Assembly (NCBI RefSeq): GCF_037975245.1
Contig: NC_092564.1
Coordinates: 8,281,984-8,345,983, forward strand
Direction: 5' to 3'
Length of the DNA stretch: 64,000 nt
DNA from: Apostichopus japonicus
Taxonomy: Eukaryota; Echinodermata; Holothuroidea; Aspidochirotida; Stichopodidae
The position numbers and the translations under genes are program-made. The stretch's first letter is position 1; the number at the start of each line of letters is the position of its first letter. Below are positions 52,301 through 62,800 of this stretch, piece after piece. Below the pieces are notes generated by a model. It was not told the DNA's origin. It did not search any database and saw only the letters and a list, made by a program, of their open reading frames with translations.

Positions 52301-55065
52301 GAAAGGAAGAAAAAGAAAAGAAGGAAATGAAAGAAAGTATTTTCCTGAAGCACATGCCATTTCATCATAGATACCGAACATGTTGGATACTAAATAAAGG
52401 TTGGTTATATAATTTAAAAAGAATATATCTAGGCCTAGGAAATAAGTGTAAATTTTGTGTCATGTCATTTGTCCATTCTAACAATTTTGGCTTCATGATA
52501 AGTACACTAAGGGTCACTTTACAGAACCTGGACTTTCCTTCCTTGAGAAAGAAGCTCCCTCAAATCTCTAGTATACTTAGAGCTGCATTCTGTTAAAGTA
52601 CTGGCAAGTATTTGTAACTACAAATTGATGCGGGTTAATGTTTTGAGTGTAATGTATTGTAACTTGTGGTATAATCTTCTTTGCTTTTGCCACATCTTTA
52701 ATAAAATTGGTAATTTTTGCATTTCTAGCAACCCCTTCGGCTTTCCTTGTCTTTCTTGAGCCACGAGGCATATATACAGAATGCCTTGTGGCTTCCTGCA
52801 CATGAAGTGAAGAAGTCTTGTAGAGTTTGCAAAGCAGTTGTTTCAGTAGAAAAAAAAGAAAAAAAACAAGTTATAGAGTACACAGAGTATGCAAGTTGTT
52901 GGCAGAGCAGATATTACAGGTTAAATGCAACCACTGTGTTCATTACATTTGCTGGAATATAATCTTCAAAGCAAACATTCACTGCAAAGTAATCCTTCTA
53001 AGAACCCTAAATTACAGTTACACTATACATAGTTTACGATATACCAATGCTTCCCCCTTTCTCCAACAACCTTCTGGTTCCTACTGTACATAGGAGTGAG
53101 AGCATTTTTGTCATGTGGTTAAGGCAGTGGACTTGTGATCTAAGGCTTGCAGGTTCAAGTCCTGGCCAGATTATTACCTTGTGTCCTTGGGCAAGTCACT
53201 TTATCTCCATTGCCTCTCTTCAGCTAGGTGTATAAGTGGGGGACCTGTGAGATAAACTGTCAATTGGGTGCTGTTTAGCTGCTGCTATATGGAGGGATTA
53301 TAGTCTCTATGTTTGACAGGTTATTGTTGATCAGTGTAATATTGTTATGCCCCTTGAGCACCTTTATTGGTGGATATGTCTGCGCTTTATAAATCCTCAA
53401 TATTAGTATTATAGGAGTTTTCACATTATGATTAAAACTGTGATAAACCTACTCCAGTTTGATTGCTTAGCAAACATGTATTTTTCATCTTTAATCTTTT
53501 ACAATATGGAAAGTTATGTGTTCAATTGAACATTGTGTAGCTTTGCTCCTATAGTAGTCCAAGTCTAACATTAAAGTCTCAGTACGTGTTTGCCAGATTT
53601 TAAACTCCAACCTTTCCAGCTTACGTGCACTAAAAGTTCAGTTAAAATGACATCGTTCATTGCAATTTTCCTATCTATATTCATTGAGTTATCTATCATT
53701 AAAACTTTTGAGCTGAATCAAATTCGCCAGATTTATTAAGGAGTCCATAGATTCTACAAACTTTAATCAAAATTTGCAAGCCCCAGCCAACAGATCATTA
53801 CTTATATTTTTTTATTTACAACCGTTAGGCCTAGGCTTACTTTTACCTTGTGGCTAGACTGTCTCTGATCCCATGCTCTTGTATCTTTCTATCGGTCTTA
53901 CCAATGCAGCTTACGAACTTGTGTCATTTCCTTCCATGGCAGTGAATAAACAGGTGTTTTCAGATGTTTCCTTTGAGAATTGTAAATAGTATAGGACTGC
54001 TTTACAATCTTGATCAGGCCGCATGTGTAGACTACTTTGTTTACATTTGTGTAATGAGAATGCTGACATGGGCGGTCGCAGTGATTTTTTATGGTACATC
54101 GTTCACGCCATAAGGGCAACAGAAAATAAATTTCTTTTCTTCGATTGCGACAGCTCTTCTCCACTAAACCCAGCTGGTCAGAGTGCATTTAGAATAAGGA
54201 CCATTGAATTTACTTCGGAAGTTTGTTTTCCGAAATTCATTAGCAAACACACATTGAGACTAAAATTACAACTTCAATCAAAGTGACTGCATTCAGTTTT
54301 TAAAAGGGAAACTTAAGTAAACAATGATATGTTGAATCTGTGTATTAAGCTGCAACATCTAAAGTGAAAAAGGATTTACTCAATCTTTAATTCCTTTGTA
54401 TTCTTTTCCTATAATATTTCAATCTGTTATCTGGCTGCATAATTAAATGCTGGACAATTAGTGAACTGCCATGCTGGACAAGAAGAATAGTAAGGTAAGG
54501 TCTAGGCTAAACACTAAAAAGATAACCTTTTTTACCCTTATTGGTTAAAGCTTGACGAAAAAAGTAAGTAATCTGTCGTATATACATGGGTACTAATTTA
54601 GAATCCGTACCAATCGACCCTACTTCCTAACCCCTAACCCTACTCACTTTCCCTACTTCCTTACCCTACTCCCTAACCATATTCCCTACTTCCTTACCCT
54701 AATTCCTAACCCCTAACCCTACTCCTTAACCGTACTTTCTAACCCTAACCTTATTCTGCCGATTCGAAGTAAGCTTTCCCATTCATATGGTACGGATTCT
54801 AAAGTTAGGCCTATACATGCATTACGTATACATATCTATCCAAATAATTGGACAAGTCCAAGACTAGCTTAGGCTTAGATCAAACTCAACACGATTGTCT
54901 TGTTTCGCTGAACTACCCCCAACAATATATGCAACATACTGCAGGAAAGGAGTTGCCTGTAGCCTTTGTAGGCTACTGTATGGACCAAGATCTTGTGAAA
55001 ACGTTAAATGACATCATCACATTTACAAGGAAACTTACCCGGAATCTTGAAATAATTTTCCCCAT
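34684..55065 (-). CDS. LNPK: Lunapark, ER three-way junction protein, complete, nine exons
   Basis: The exons are 55065-55039, 52015-51786, 50532-50474, 49368-49328, 39175-39040, 38316-38164, 37079-36915, 36266-36165 and 35003-34684, giving 410 residues, close to human LNPK (428). All phases join. Lunapark stabilises three-way junctions of the tubular ER. Exon 1 encodes MGKIISRFR; Gly2 matches the N-myristoylation site of the family. A coiled coil follows (TLEELERIDKEIGSLLQLKR), then two membrane segments with the VPEDW loop between them (TLVLYSVIVYFIMALVFYFY and ILPLLLFPFIIWLV), a second coiled coil, a proline/glycine/arginine linker, and the C4 zinc finger with CKHC (exon 7) and CPYC (exon 8) preceded by VDKLVDYLVGDGPGNR. 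The tail is acidic. Tiny exons 1, 3 and 4 were placed by phase and homology. Intron 4 (about 10 kb) holds the nested transposons. Confidence 0.94.
36283..36360 (-). repeat. LINE/SINE tail-like fragment
   Basis: An ATAATAAG run followed by TATTTATATAATC and CTCAAAGTGCTTTACA resembles the 3' tail (poly-ATT plus GCGCTTTATA-type motif) shared by some LINEs and SINEs. It is too short and diverged to classify. It lies in Lunapark intron 7. Confidence 0.3.
37697..37850 (+). repeat. Dispersed G-rich repeat, copy B
   Basis: The inverted partner of 8316-8436, in Lunapark intron 6. The shared blocks are GTAGGAGGCG, a G-run, CAGCCCC, GGGCAATATGCTGAGAATT and TTTGCAATGTGTTTTTC. The open frames it creates have no meaning. 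Confidence 0.75.
39480..39833 (+). CDS. THAP zinc-finger domain, probable transposase head
   Basis: This 117-residue frame contains a full THAP-type C2CH finger: C36-x2-C39, the conserved Trp66 in YRKLWIRFVRR, and C91-x2-H94 in VKVCSAHFTEDD. THAP domains bind DNA in a sequence-specific way and occur in host regulators and in P-element and Kolobok transposases. Its position 250 bases inside a TTAA-flanked terminal repeat favours a transposase N-terminus. The first ~20 residues do not look like part of the domain, so the true start may be later or in an upstream exon. After the domain the frame stops; a donor-like AAAGTAATAA near the end could splice to a lost downstream exon. It is antisense to Lunapark and within its intron. 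Confidence 0.75.
   Translation: MYFISVHLVCKFSCNLLYIGLDKQRKPLAKSKKLCCRGCNRTNVDSTISFFNFPSGKSSERYRKLWIRFVRRTRKDFIVPGVSHGKNVKVCSAHFTEDDSRAQLKFACGKVTKVIKV
40060..40260 (+). repeat. Dispersed GCGCCACCTTC repeat, copy 1
   Basis: The segment opens with CAGGGGCGTATCCAGGATTT and then GGAGCGCCACCTTCGGTTGG with an inverted GGCGCTC. The same succession recurs at 40855-41290: GCGCCACCTTCAGTTGGCGC, GAGCGTAC, AGATC, CCGGAAA/TCGGAAA, GACACTTC. It is a non-coding multi-copy element inside the Kolobok-type transposon. Confidence 0.65.
40855..41290 (+). repeat. Dispersed GCGCCACCTTC repeat, copy 2
   Basis: The start CAGTGGCGTAACGATGAACC and the trailing GTGCCCCCCTCCCC tract are typical of interspersed non-coding elements in marine invertebrates. 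The central block is homologous to 40060-40260. The short open frames within it are not genes. Confidence 0.6.
42585..43150 (+). repeat. ~52-bp satellite array
   Basis: About eleven head-to-tail units of 49-52 bases, each reading approximately GACGTTTTGCCGAGATACAA, CAAGTCGTCAAAATGACAAA, then ATCTGAAAATT. Divergence between units is modest. The same family occurs in decayed, inverted form at 1907-2245. Confidence 0.92.
43434..44450 (+). pseudogene. Degenerate non-LTR retrotransposon (reverse transcriptase) fragment
   Basis: The frame at 43434-43733 contains recognisable reverse-transcriptase motifs: the GVPQGS-like block as VGVPWGGRGGPLYAILFTIY, then ITKYADDTAVS with the catalytic YADD. It ends in a stop. 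After about 450 bases of broken sequence, 44170-44420 encodes a C-terminal-like tail (NNPLYTVLKTLL, SRNLRNPHKIP, FIHSIRALRM), resembling the 'HPL..FIPSAIRLLN' ends of many LINE polyproteins. It is 5'-truncated, with interruptions throughout. Confidence 0.78.
44622..44905 (+). repeat. Two-copy direct repeat after the LINE remnant
   Basis: A ~160-base unit at 44622-44781 (TTTTTATATGTATACTGGAA, AAGAAGGAACAACATACTAC, then GAATGTGCCTGTGAGCGTAA) is repeated at 44782-44905 with one internal deletion of about 35 bases. It may be a tandem 3' region of the retrotransposon. Confidence 0.8.
45138..45640 (+). repeat. ~190-bp tandem repeat, about 2.5 copies
   Basis: CCTTGTCTATTTTATACATT begins copies at 45138, 45325 and 45516. 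Each continues with a GT/GGA-TTCTTT..AA block, ACCAATAT, CAGCCGGCTCTCCTTGCCC (absent from copy 3) and CACCCAAGAAA-like sequence. The copies are moderately diverged. Confidence 0.8.
46301..46335. repeat. (AT)n microsatellite
   Basis: A dinucleotide AT run within the right part of the Kolobok-type element. A long pyrimidine-rich tract (about 46500-46650, CCTTTTTCTC-like) follows and creates overlapping low-complexity frames. Confidence 0.9.
53095..53425 (+). mobile_element. tRNA-derived SINE
   Basis: The head is tRNA-like: GTGGTTAAGGCAGTGGACTT (A box) and, after 30 bases, GCAGGTTCAAGTCCTGGCC (B box). The body has CCTTGTGTCCTTGGGCAAGT and CACTTTATCTCCATTGCCTC, a block typical of SINEs in marine deuterostomes. 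The end, TGCGCTTTATAAATCCTCA, then ATATTAGTATTAT, resembles the tail of a partner LINE. It is inserted in Lunapark intron 1. Confidence 0.82.
54598..54803. mobile_element. 206-bp MITE with telomere-like interior
   Basis: The ends are perfect 16-base inverted repeats: TTTAGAATCCGTACCA at 54598-54613 and its reverse complement at 54788-54803. The interior is C-rich degenerate tandem sequence of CCCTAACC/CCCTACTCC type. It is non-coding and lies in Lunapark intron 1. The flanks (CTAA and GTTAGG) give no clear target duplication. Confidence 0.75.
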
Positions 55066-57135
55066 CTTAACCCCCAACTATCACTATCAGGACATAACCT
55101 GGGTAGTGATTGGTGCAGCACCTCATGCAATGTCACTTGTTGCCCAGTATAGTCAACAATTACTTGTAAATGTACCGATCAAACGCGCGCGCAGTGAGTT
55201 CTTATAATTTTTTTACCAGCATTGTACGCATATAGCGTTTGTTATGATGGCCATGGCAGTGCGATTACGCCTGTAATAAGGCGAAGGGATAAAACTCTAG
55301 ATGGAGCTAAATGAAGGCTCGGTACTGGGCAATAAATAAATATTGCGAGCCCTAACAGTAGCACTAAATGATGGACCTACTCTCAAAAAGTAGGAACAGT
55401 CAACATTGGTCATTTGTTATGTTGAAATAAAGGCCTACTAATGATCTCAGGAGGCCCTCACATAAACTCCCAGGCCATTGCAATGTGTATTGTGTAGGCT
55501 ACATATTCGGCGAGTCGCATTGATAAAGTTTTGTAAAACATCGCGGGCTGCCCGAGGACCGTATGCAGTCCTTGCTTTTATATCCCCCCTCCCCCCCCCC
55601 CCCGCTACCACTCCGTGCGCTCTACATAGTGTGTCGGAAAATGTGATACCGAGTTATATCCCTATTACATTAGCAAGGGAGCTGTCCATTAAGCAAATGT
55701 TGTAGAAAGATGATTCCAGTAAAAGTAATTAAGTGCCATGGGAAGGTGTTGGTCGGTCGCATAATTTCGATCAGTCCGGTACGGGTAACATGTCTACGTG
55801 GTGAGTACGAAGAGATTTTGAAAGCATATCAAAACGCATTGAACTTTCTGTTCGATAAGATGCTGAATGTTTTAAAATTCTGACAATTGTATTTAAATTA
55901 ACAGTTGCTGACCGACCAGTCCGGAAATATCTGTCGATGGAGATTCCTCTTCAATCTTCATTTGAAATGAGACTATTTACAAATAATGGGCTTTTAATCA
56001 ATTGTTCCCTAATAAGAGGTTGTATGAATTGTTGAACAAAATATTGCCGAATGTGTGCATGTACACACCACTTGCATGTTGTTTTTTTTAGGCCTGTAAC
56101 ATCCAACATGTAACATCCCAAATATGGCTATGTAGTTAATCTTAGAGGTCCTATAAAACTACCAACTTGGAACGTTCTAAAGATAACATTAAAAAGTTAA
56201 TTTGATAATTCATTATGTCATCTAATCATTAATAATATATCAAATTTACAGTAATATCAATTATACAGCAGTAGGCTAAATATGATTATGCAGCGGCATA
56301 TAAGTGGGGAAGGGGGGATGTGTAGAGGGCCAGGGGCACAACAGGCGCATTTGGCACCTACAGAAATGGGGCCTGCAAATGTTACCGAATATTTACTTCT
56401 TTGAATCTTAAATCGATGTTTAAAACTACAGGTCATTCTCCTCACAATTTGTGGCATATGTCTGTGGCTTTTGTTAGTACTTTCCAACTTGGAACCATCA
56501 CAAAATAGGACATTAGCCCCGACTGGACGATAGGTTCGAGACAAGTTATCGGTAAAATGCATCCGTCTATGAGTGTTCCATTGCTTGAGCAGTATCATCG
56601 TTGAAGCACCTAACCGTTATTGCTTTACTCTACCATTATAAACTACATCACAATCAGTATTCCCAAATGGTATTTTCTTCAGCTTGATGTTTTACTAAAA
56701 ATTGTCCTTGGAATTGATTCGTTAACAGCTGGACAAAGTTTGTCAGAAATATAGCTAATATGTCACAACAATAACCACATGACGTGTAAGAAGAATCCGG
56801 CTCAATCCATGAATAGGCTGTGTTTTGTCTGTGGAATGAACGGGAGCTGACCTGCCTGAGATGGTGAGCTGCTACGTACGTACATTTATCTGGTAACCCT
56901 TCAGTATACGAGGCTAACGTTGACCAATTCGATGAAAAATTAGTGACAGTTCTGAGATTTTCCGTTTAATTCAATGAAGGGCTTTCCCTGCTGAATACAT
57001 TAATAATAAGATGAAATATTGTTTTCATTATTCCAAAATATATATTTTGCCTTGTTTCACAAAACATGCTGGTTTTCTTGATTCTTCTAAACTAAAAAAA
57101 TGGTACGTTCTACTTAATGAATATACTTGAAAAAA

Positions 57136-57186
57136 ATGAAAATGATCACACACATACACACACACACACAGTGTCACACACACACA
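57136..57186. repeat. (CA)n microsatellite
   Basis: An interrupted CA dinucleotide run with one GTGT insertion in the middle. Confidence 0.9.
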
Positions 57187-57558
57187 AACTTGACAGCATT
57201 GGTTACTTGCCAGCCTATATGGCAAGGTAGGTTTCACCAAAGCAACAAATTGCACACTATATAATAACTTATTAAACCTGAAGTTATCCCTGGAATGATA
57301 CACAAAGGAAAATATGAGGAAAGATTAAGAACATCTCACAGCATTGATATATGTTGGTGACCCATTGTTATACGTTTTTGATTGATATTTAAGTGTACTG
57401 AACATACAAAAAATATCATAATGATTGTCAGCAGATTATTTCCGACTATAAAATTAATTTTTGACCAATGCAGGGAGATAATGACACACAGATGTTGAAA
57501 TTTTAATGAAAGGAGTAAAATTTATATAAAACAAAATAATGAACATTTATCAAAACAT

Positions 57559-58155
57559 TTGTAAGAACCCTGATATCAAAACAGCATCATCAATTTTCTG
57601 TAAGGAATCAAAAGATGAAATAGATTTGGGTTTGTAATCACAGCACATTTAAAATATTTCCCACATTTAGTGATATTGTTTATCTCCTGATATTAACCAA
57701 CAAGACTACTATATAAGAATTGTTAGCACATGGCAAAAACATTGCAAATTGTAACAGTGCTTAAATAATGATGAGGTATTATTACTTATATTATCAATAG
57801 TTGATATTAATTGCAATATAAATTTGTAAGAATACTGATATTAAAACAGCACAATCAATTGTCTGTAAGGAATAAAAAGATGAAATAGATTTGGGTATAT
57901 AACCACACCACATTTCAAATATTTCCTACATTTTGTGATTTTGTTTATCTCCTGATATTAGCTAACAAGACTACTGTATAAGAATTGTTGGCACATGGCA
58001 AAAGGCATTGCAAATTGTAACAGTGATTAAATAATGATGAGGTATTCTTAGTTATATTATCAATAGTTGATATTAATTGCAATATAAATTTGTAAGAATC
58101 CTGATATTAAAACAGCACAATCAATTGTCTATAAGGAATGAAAAGATGCAAAGTG
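57559..58155 (+). repeat. ~265-bp tandem repeat, two copies plus a third start
   Basis: Copies begin at 57559, 57823 and 58089 with TTTGTAAGAA..CTGATAT..AAAACAGCA and carry AGATGAAATAGATTTGGGT, TTTATCTCCTGATATTA and GATATTAATTGCAATATAAA. The third copy breaks off near 58155. The last ~47 bases of the unit reappear alone at 59264-59310, as if copy 3 had been split or internally replaced. Confidence 0.9.
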
Positions 58156-58997
58156 TTGTGACCAAATTTGATTTCTAGTTTAGTCTTTACTCCTTCAATT
58201 GGTTTATAATGCCCTCGTTTTTAGTGAGTGAAACTTAGATTTACTTCAGCCATCTTGTTCGGGCTGTTGCTGTTTTCAGATGGTGTTTCCTCAGCTTGGT
58301 TATGCAATTTAAAGGTTAAGGTGGGTTTATAGTTTCCTTTGTTTATTTTATTGTCTATTGACAGCTTTCTTGGGGTATGGGTTTTTCTGTGAGGTTGCTA
58401 GGTTTCTTTTTGGTACATGTGACTTTGCTCTTTCTTCATTGAGATAGTAACGACAGTGTATTCCTATACTTTATATATTAAATGCTTATATGTCTTGTTG
58501 AAGTCAAAGTGTAACGTTAGGACTTACTTATCATTGTTTCCTTATTACTTGGTTGCAGTGCAGTTTTTATGTTTTTGTAAGATGTGTCAAGGTTTTTGTT
58601 AGAGATTGACATTGTGTATGTTACAGTGTTTTTATTCATAATTGTATTTTGTTTTTCCAGTTTACGGTTGTGAACTACAGTACGTCAGGTTCTTACGTGG
58701 AGGTGGGGAAATTGTTTCGGTGAGACGATATTTCACAATCGTTTGTTGCAGGGGTATACGTACTTTTATTGGGCTTGGGTTTATTTTAAGATTCTCGTTT
58801 AGTTTACCTTCCCTGGGAAAGCCTGGGTGAATGTGTTTTTCAGTACTGTGGTATTCAGTGGGGAAATTGGAGGTTTATCAAGTTTGTAGTTTAGACTTGA
58901 CTAGGGTTTATATCAAAGGTGATCTATTTCACAATGCATATTTTTCAGGGATGTTGTTATGTGGTTTATATTATGTTAGGTCTATGCAGTTTCTTGG

Positions 58998-59099
58998 GAG
59001 TTTGGAAGTCCTCTAGAGTTAAAGGGGTAGTGAGTTTGGAAGTCCTCTAGAGTTAAAGGGGTAGTGAGTTTGGAAGTCCTCAAGAGTTAAAGGGGTAGT
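58998..59099 (+). repeat. 34-bp unit in three tandem copies
   Basis: Three head-to-tail copies of GAGTTTGGAAGTCCTCTAGA followed by GTTAAAGGGGTAGT, nearly identical to each other (one T-to-A change), which indicates a recent origin. Confidence 0.95.
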
Positions 59100-59868
59100 G
59101 TATGGAGATTTTAGTAGCAATTTATTTTCTATGTCTTTTGCTTCATTTTTTACTCTCTTCAGTTAATCGCTACGCTGTCGAAGTTGAGCGCATTAAACCA
59201 ACAGATCTCCAAATTGCCTCCCGAGTTTTCTTTCTTAAGCTAAGGACCCAATACAAAGTATTTGAGGTATTCTTAGTTATGTTATCAATAGTTGATATTA
59301 ATTGCAATATGAAGAACTATCAGTAACCTATATATTCTATGAAGCTTATCTACAGGGAAAACTTTAAAAAATAATTGTTCACACATATTTTTTGGATTAC
59401 GTTATAAGTAGTTGATGTTAATAAAAAGAAAACCAATAGTAGTGGTCTCCACATTCAATTTAGGTTATCTACATCACAGTTAATAAAACTTTTAAGATTT
59501 ATATTTGTCTCAAATTCCAAAGAGGAGTCTTTCCTAGAAAGTATCCCTACAAAATGCAAGTAATATGGTCTTAACTCTTGTGGACGACCATTTCCTTTTT
59601 CATTGCTGTAAAGCTAAAAGGCTCAGTGAGTACTTGTCAGTTTTGACTCCTCAAATGACCAAAGGTACAAGTTCTGCTACTCTCTTAGTGAATATACAGA
59701 TTACAGTATTTCATCCAAGCATTTACTTTTTGACATATCATATTTACAAGTTATTAAAAATTTTGACTTCTAGTGACTTATGGGATCTTTCAGATTAAAA
59801 AAAAAATAAAATTGAACTCATAAAGGTACTCAATAACATTTTTAAAGAAGAATAGGTTTTTTCTTATC

Positions 59869-62800
59869 CTAAATGAAACAATATGAAGCCTTCAACATAA
59901 TGTGATCGGATGGAAATACTTGATTTGGGCAAGCATGAAATTTTTGAACAACACTTTCATCCACAATGTCTAAAGCACGGAAACAATCTAATTGACCCGA
60001 GTTAAACCACAGGTAATCTAAGGTAGCCCTGAATAGTTGAGTGCCATACTTCTCTGGGTCAGATTCATAGACACCCGCAGAATTCTTTTGGATTTCTTCT
60101 ATAGGCTGATCACCTTTGCTATCTGGCAACATGGTTCCATACATATCTTCATAGTTTGTAAATGGTGGTTCAGACCCCTGTAAGAAAAGTTAACACTTAA
60201 AGAGTTAAGGGACATACTGTAGAAAAGGTATGTAGTACCTGCCATATTGTATCAGGTGGTACCACAGTGATAGGCAGAGATTTTCAACAATCGCTCATGT
60301 GTTGTAAATATTTTAAATAATCAGAACTAAGGATCTGATTTGTTTATGCTACATTTGTAGACTACCAAGGGCGTAGGAACCGGGGGGGGGCTGGGGGGGG
60401 GGGGTGCCAGCCCCCCAGTGAAAAATATGGAGGGGCGGAAGTATCATTCCGCCCCCCCGCTTCGCAAGTCAGAAAACCCCTTTTTCATTTCCAAATGAGA
60501 AAAAAATCTCATTTGGAGCACCAAATTGCATCTAAGGCCAGGTGAAAATGCAAAATTATATACAAAATGGAGTGGGTGGGTTGAAGTGTGCTATATTGCA
60601 CCAAATTGCATCTGAGGCCACCTGGAAATGCCAAAAAATTCCAAAGGGGAGGGGGACACCCCCTCCCCTTAGACCCCTCCCCCAGGCCGTCAGTCTTCAT
60701 CCCCCCACTCAAAAGTACCTTCCTACGCCACTGTAGACTACCATGGCTTCCATACTTCCTTTGCATGACTACAAGCTTTACAGTTGTCACAACAGTTACA
60801 AATTTTAAAAACGGGCAAACCTTGCAGGTAGCTTATCACGCAATGCCCTGTTATTTCTTTTGATGGATGTCTTTGGAATAAAACATTATTACCCTGCCAT
60901 GGAAATGGTTAAGTATGTGTGAAATGGATGGATGCCATTCATGCCAGCAAATGGTAAAAACTATTCCTCTTAAAATAATGACATTGAAAGGCAGTCATAC
61001 AATTTTTTCCAGCTTTTTCAGAATTTGCATTGTTGAACTCTACATTGAAATTTCATCCTGTGGTAACTCTGCTGATCTAACTTTATCCTATCTGTAAATT
61101 TGGGAGCTGACCCTCCCATACTTTGTAGATGTTATCCAAGGTTATCATTTTATTCACACTGGGCTAAAACCTTCCCACCTGATAGCCATGCATACAACAC
61201 AGACAAACTAAATTAAATCTGAAGTACAAACTTAAACAACTGCTGTGACTGACCATATGATTGGGAAACATATGGAGATCATTTGGTACTACATTGGCTT
61301 GTGTATGGCCAACATTCAATTGTGACACTGTAATGAAGAACATTACTAGGATGCTCAACTTTACCACATCACCTGAAGAAAAGTGGCAAAATATTGGCTT
61401 ATAAATCCCAATTAATTCCTTCTAAATAGGATAGACTGTATTCACTTACCATAACTTCTTTGTATGAACTCTTTAAAGGTCTGCAACGATGCTTAAAGCA
61501 GTCCCTTGCTTCTTCGATCAAGTATTTGGGCTGAATGGGAGAGAGAAGATATCAATATTTTATGTCAATTTGGACAGAAGTGAATTTCTTACAAATATGC
61601 TCAAGAATAGCTTGATGGACCTTCAGCAAGGTGTATGTTGAAAACAAATTAAACCATTCCATTTTCTCTCTTCCTGCAAAAAAATTATGCAAGAGAGAAA
61701 AGTTGCATATTAGAAGCTATCCCAGTAAAAAATGGCATAACTGTACCTATCTCAATCAGTTGAAGGTGGATGTCAGGAAATATACATGTTTCTACACTGA
61801 GGTCACATTTTAAAGTATTATTACAGTGGCAGACAATGTGATAATGGTAAAAGTAAAATTCTACACTGTTACTTTAGTCTAGATATGTTTGTTTGAATTT
61901 TTCCAAATACACCCGAGGTGGTTTGGTGTGATATTATCGTGGCAGCCGTGCTTCAAATGCTTGCCTTTTCTTTTCATTATATTTTTGTTGTTGTGTCATT
62001 GAAATATGAGAAAATGCTTGCTTAGTTGTCCATGTTACTTTCATTGGGAATTTCATTGCTATGCAATTTTTGGTAAGAATTTAATGTTCCTCGGTGAATG
62101 GATAAAGCAAAAAAGACCCCAAAAAGTGACTTAAATTTCATCTCAACTGCCATGATGACACATTACTATTGCCAGATGCATTCTTAAAATTTCACCTAAT
62201 ATCAAACATTTATGACTCTACAACACAATATGCTACCAGGATGTGGAGTTTATGTTTGAAAATGTTTAACAATAAATACTCTGCATCCACCAAAATATCC
62301 CTTTAAAGAGAAAATCTACATTCTTGGAGAAAAAATGGAATCAAGAACACTTAGAGATGTTGATATATCACCTTTCTCTTTGCAGAATTATCAGTTCTGA
62401 TCGGAAACTTCATTAGGTAACGTACAGATTCTTCACACAGATCTCCATCATGCATCACCTTGTAACCTGGCAAATGAGGCTCCTGGTTGAAGTCTCCACA
62501 GAAAATCAGTGGCTTGTCAACATCACCAGCAAATTCCACAAGACCGTTGAAGGCTGCTACCACCTTTAATGGTATGACAAAGGAATGAGAAAACAGAACA
62601 GATTAAAAAAAAAAGATGGTTAACAGAAAAAGACTTCAAAGCAATTAGCTGATAGTGTTTTGTCACAAGTCTGTTAATTTCACACACAGAAATGTAACTA
62701 GCGCACCAATGGTGAGCAGCTCTTCACACTTACGATTTCATCTCCTTACTGGACTGTGATAATGGCAAGAAGTTGTAGGTTCATTGCTTTTTATCAAGCA

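Larger units (their letters stand above)
55066..59868. other. Intergenic region, LNPK promoter side
   Basis: This lies between the start of Lunapark and the 3' end of the EEP-family gene. It holds the Lunapark promoter, a C-rich tract near 55587, a (CA)n run (57136-57186), a 265-base repeat cluster (57559-58155) and a 34-base triplicate (58998-59099). The sequence from about 58160 to 59260 is unusually GTTT/TTTG-rich on the plus strand. I see no exon that I can support. Confidence 0.5.

Noticed and set aside
52173-52962. Possible piggyBac-like C-terminal Cys-rich tail (ALWLPAHEVKKSCRVCKAVV)
   Set aside because: Only one CxxC pair is seen, with no following His/Cys pattern and no transposase core or TTAA ends. 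The resemblance is too weak to annotate.
54848-55207. 119-residue plus-strand frame
   Set aside because: It is the opposite strand of Lunapark exon 1 and its flanks.
56257-56598. 113-residue minus-strand frame
   Set aside because: It overlaps a G-rich dispersed-repeat-like segment and has no family features.
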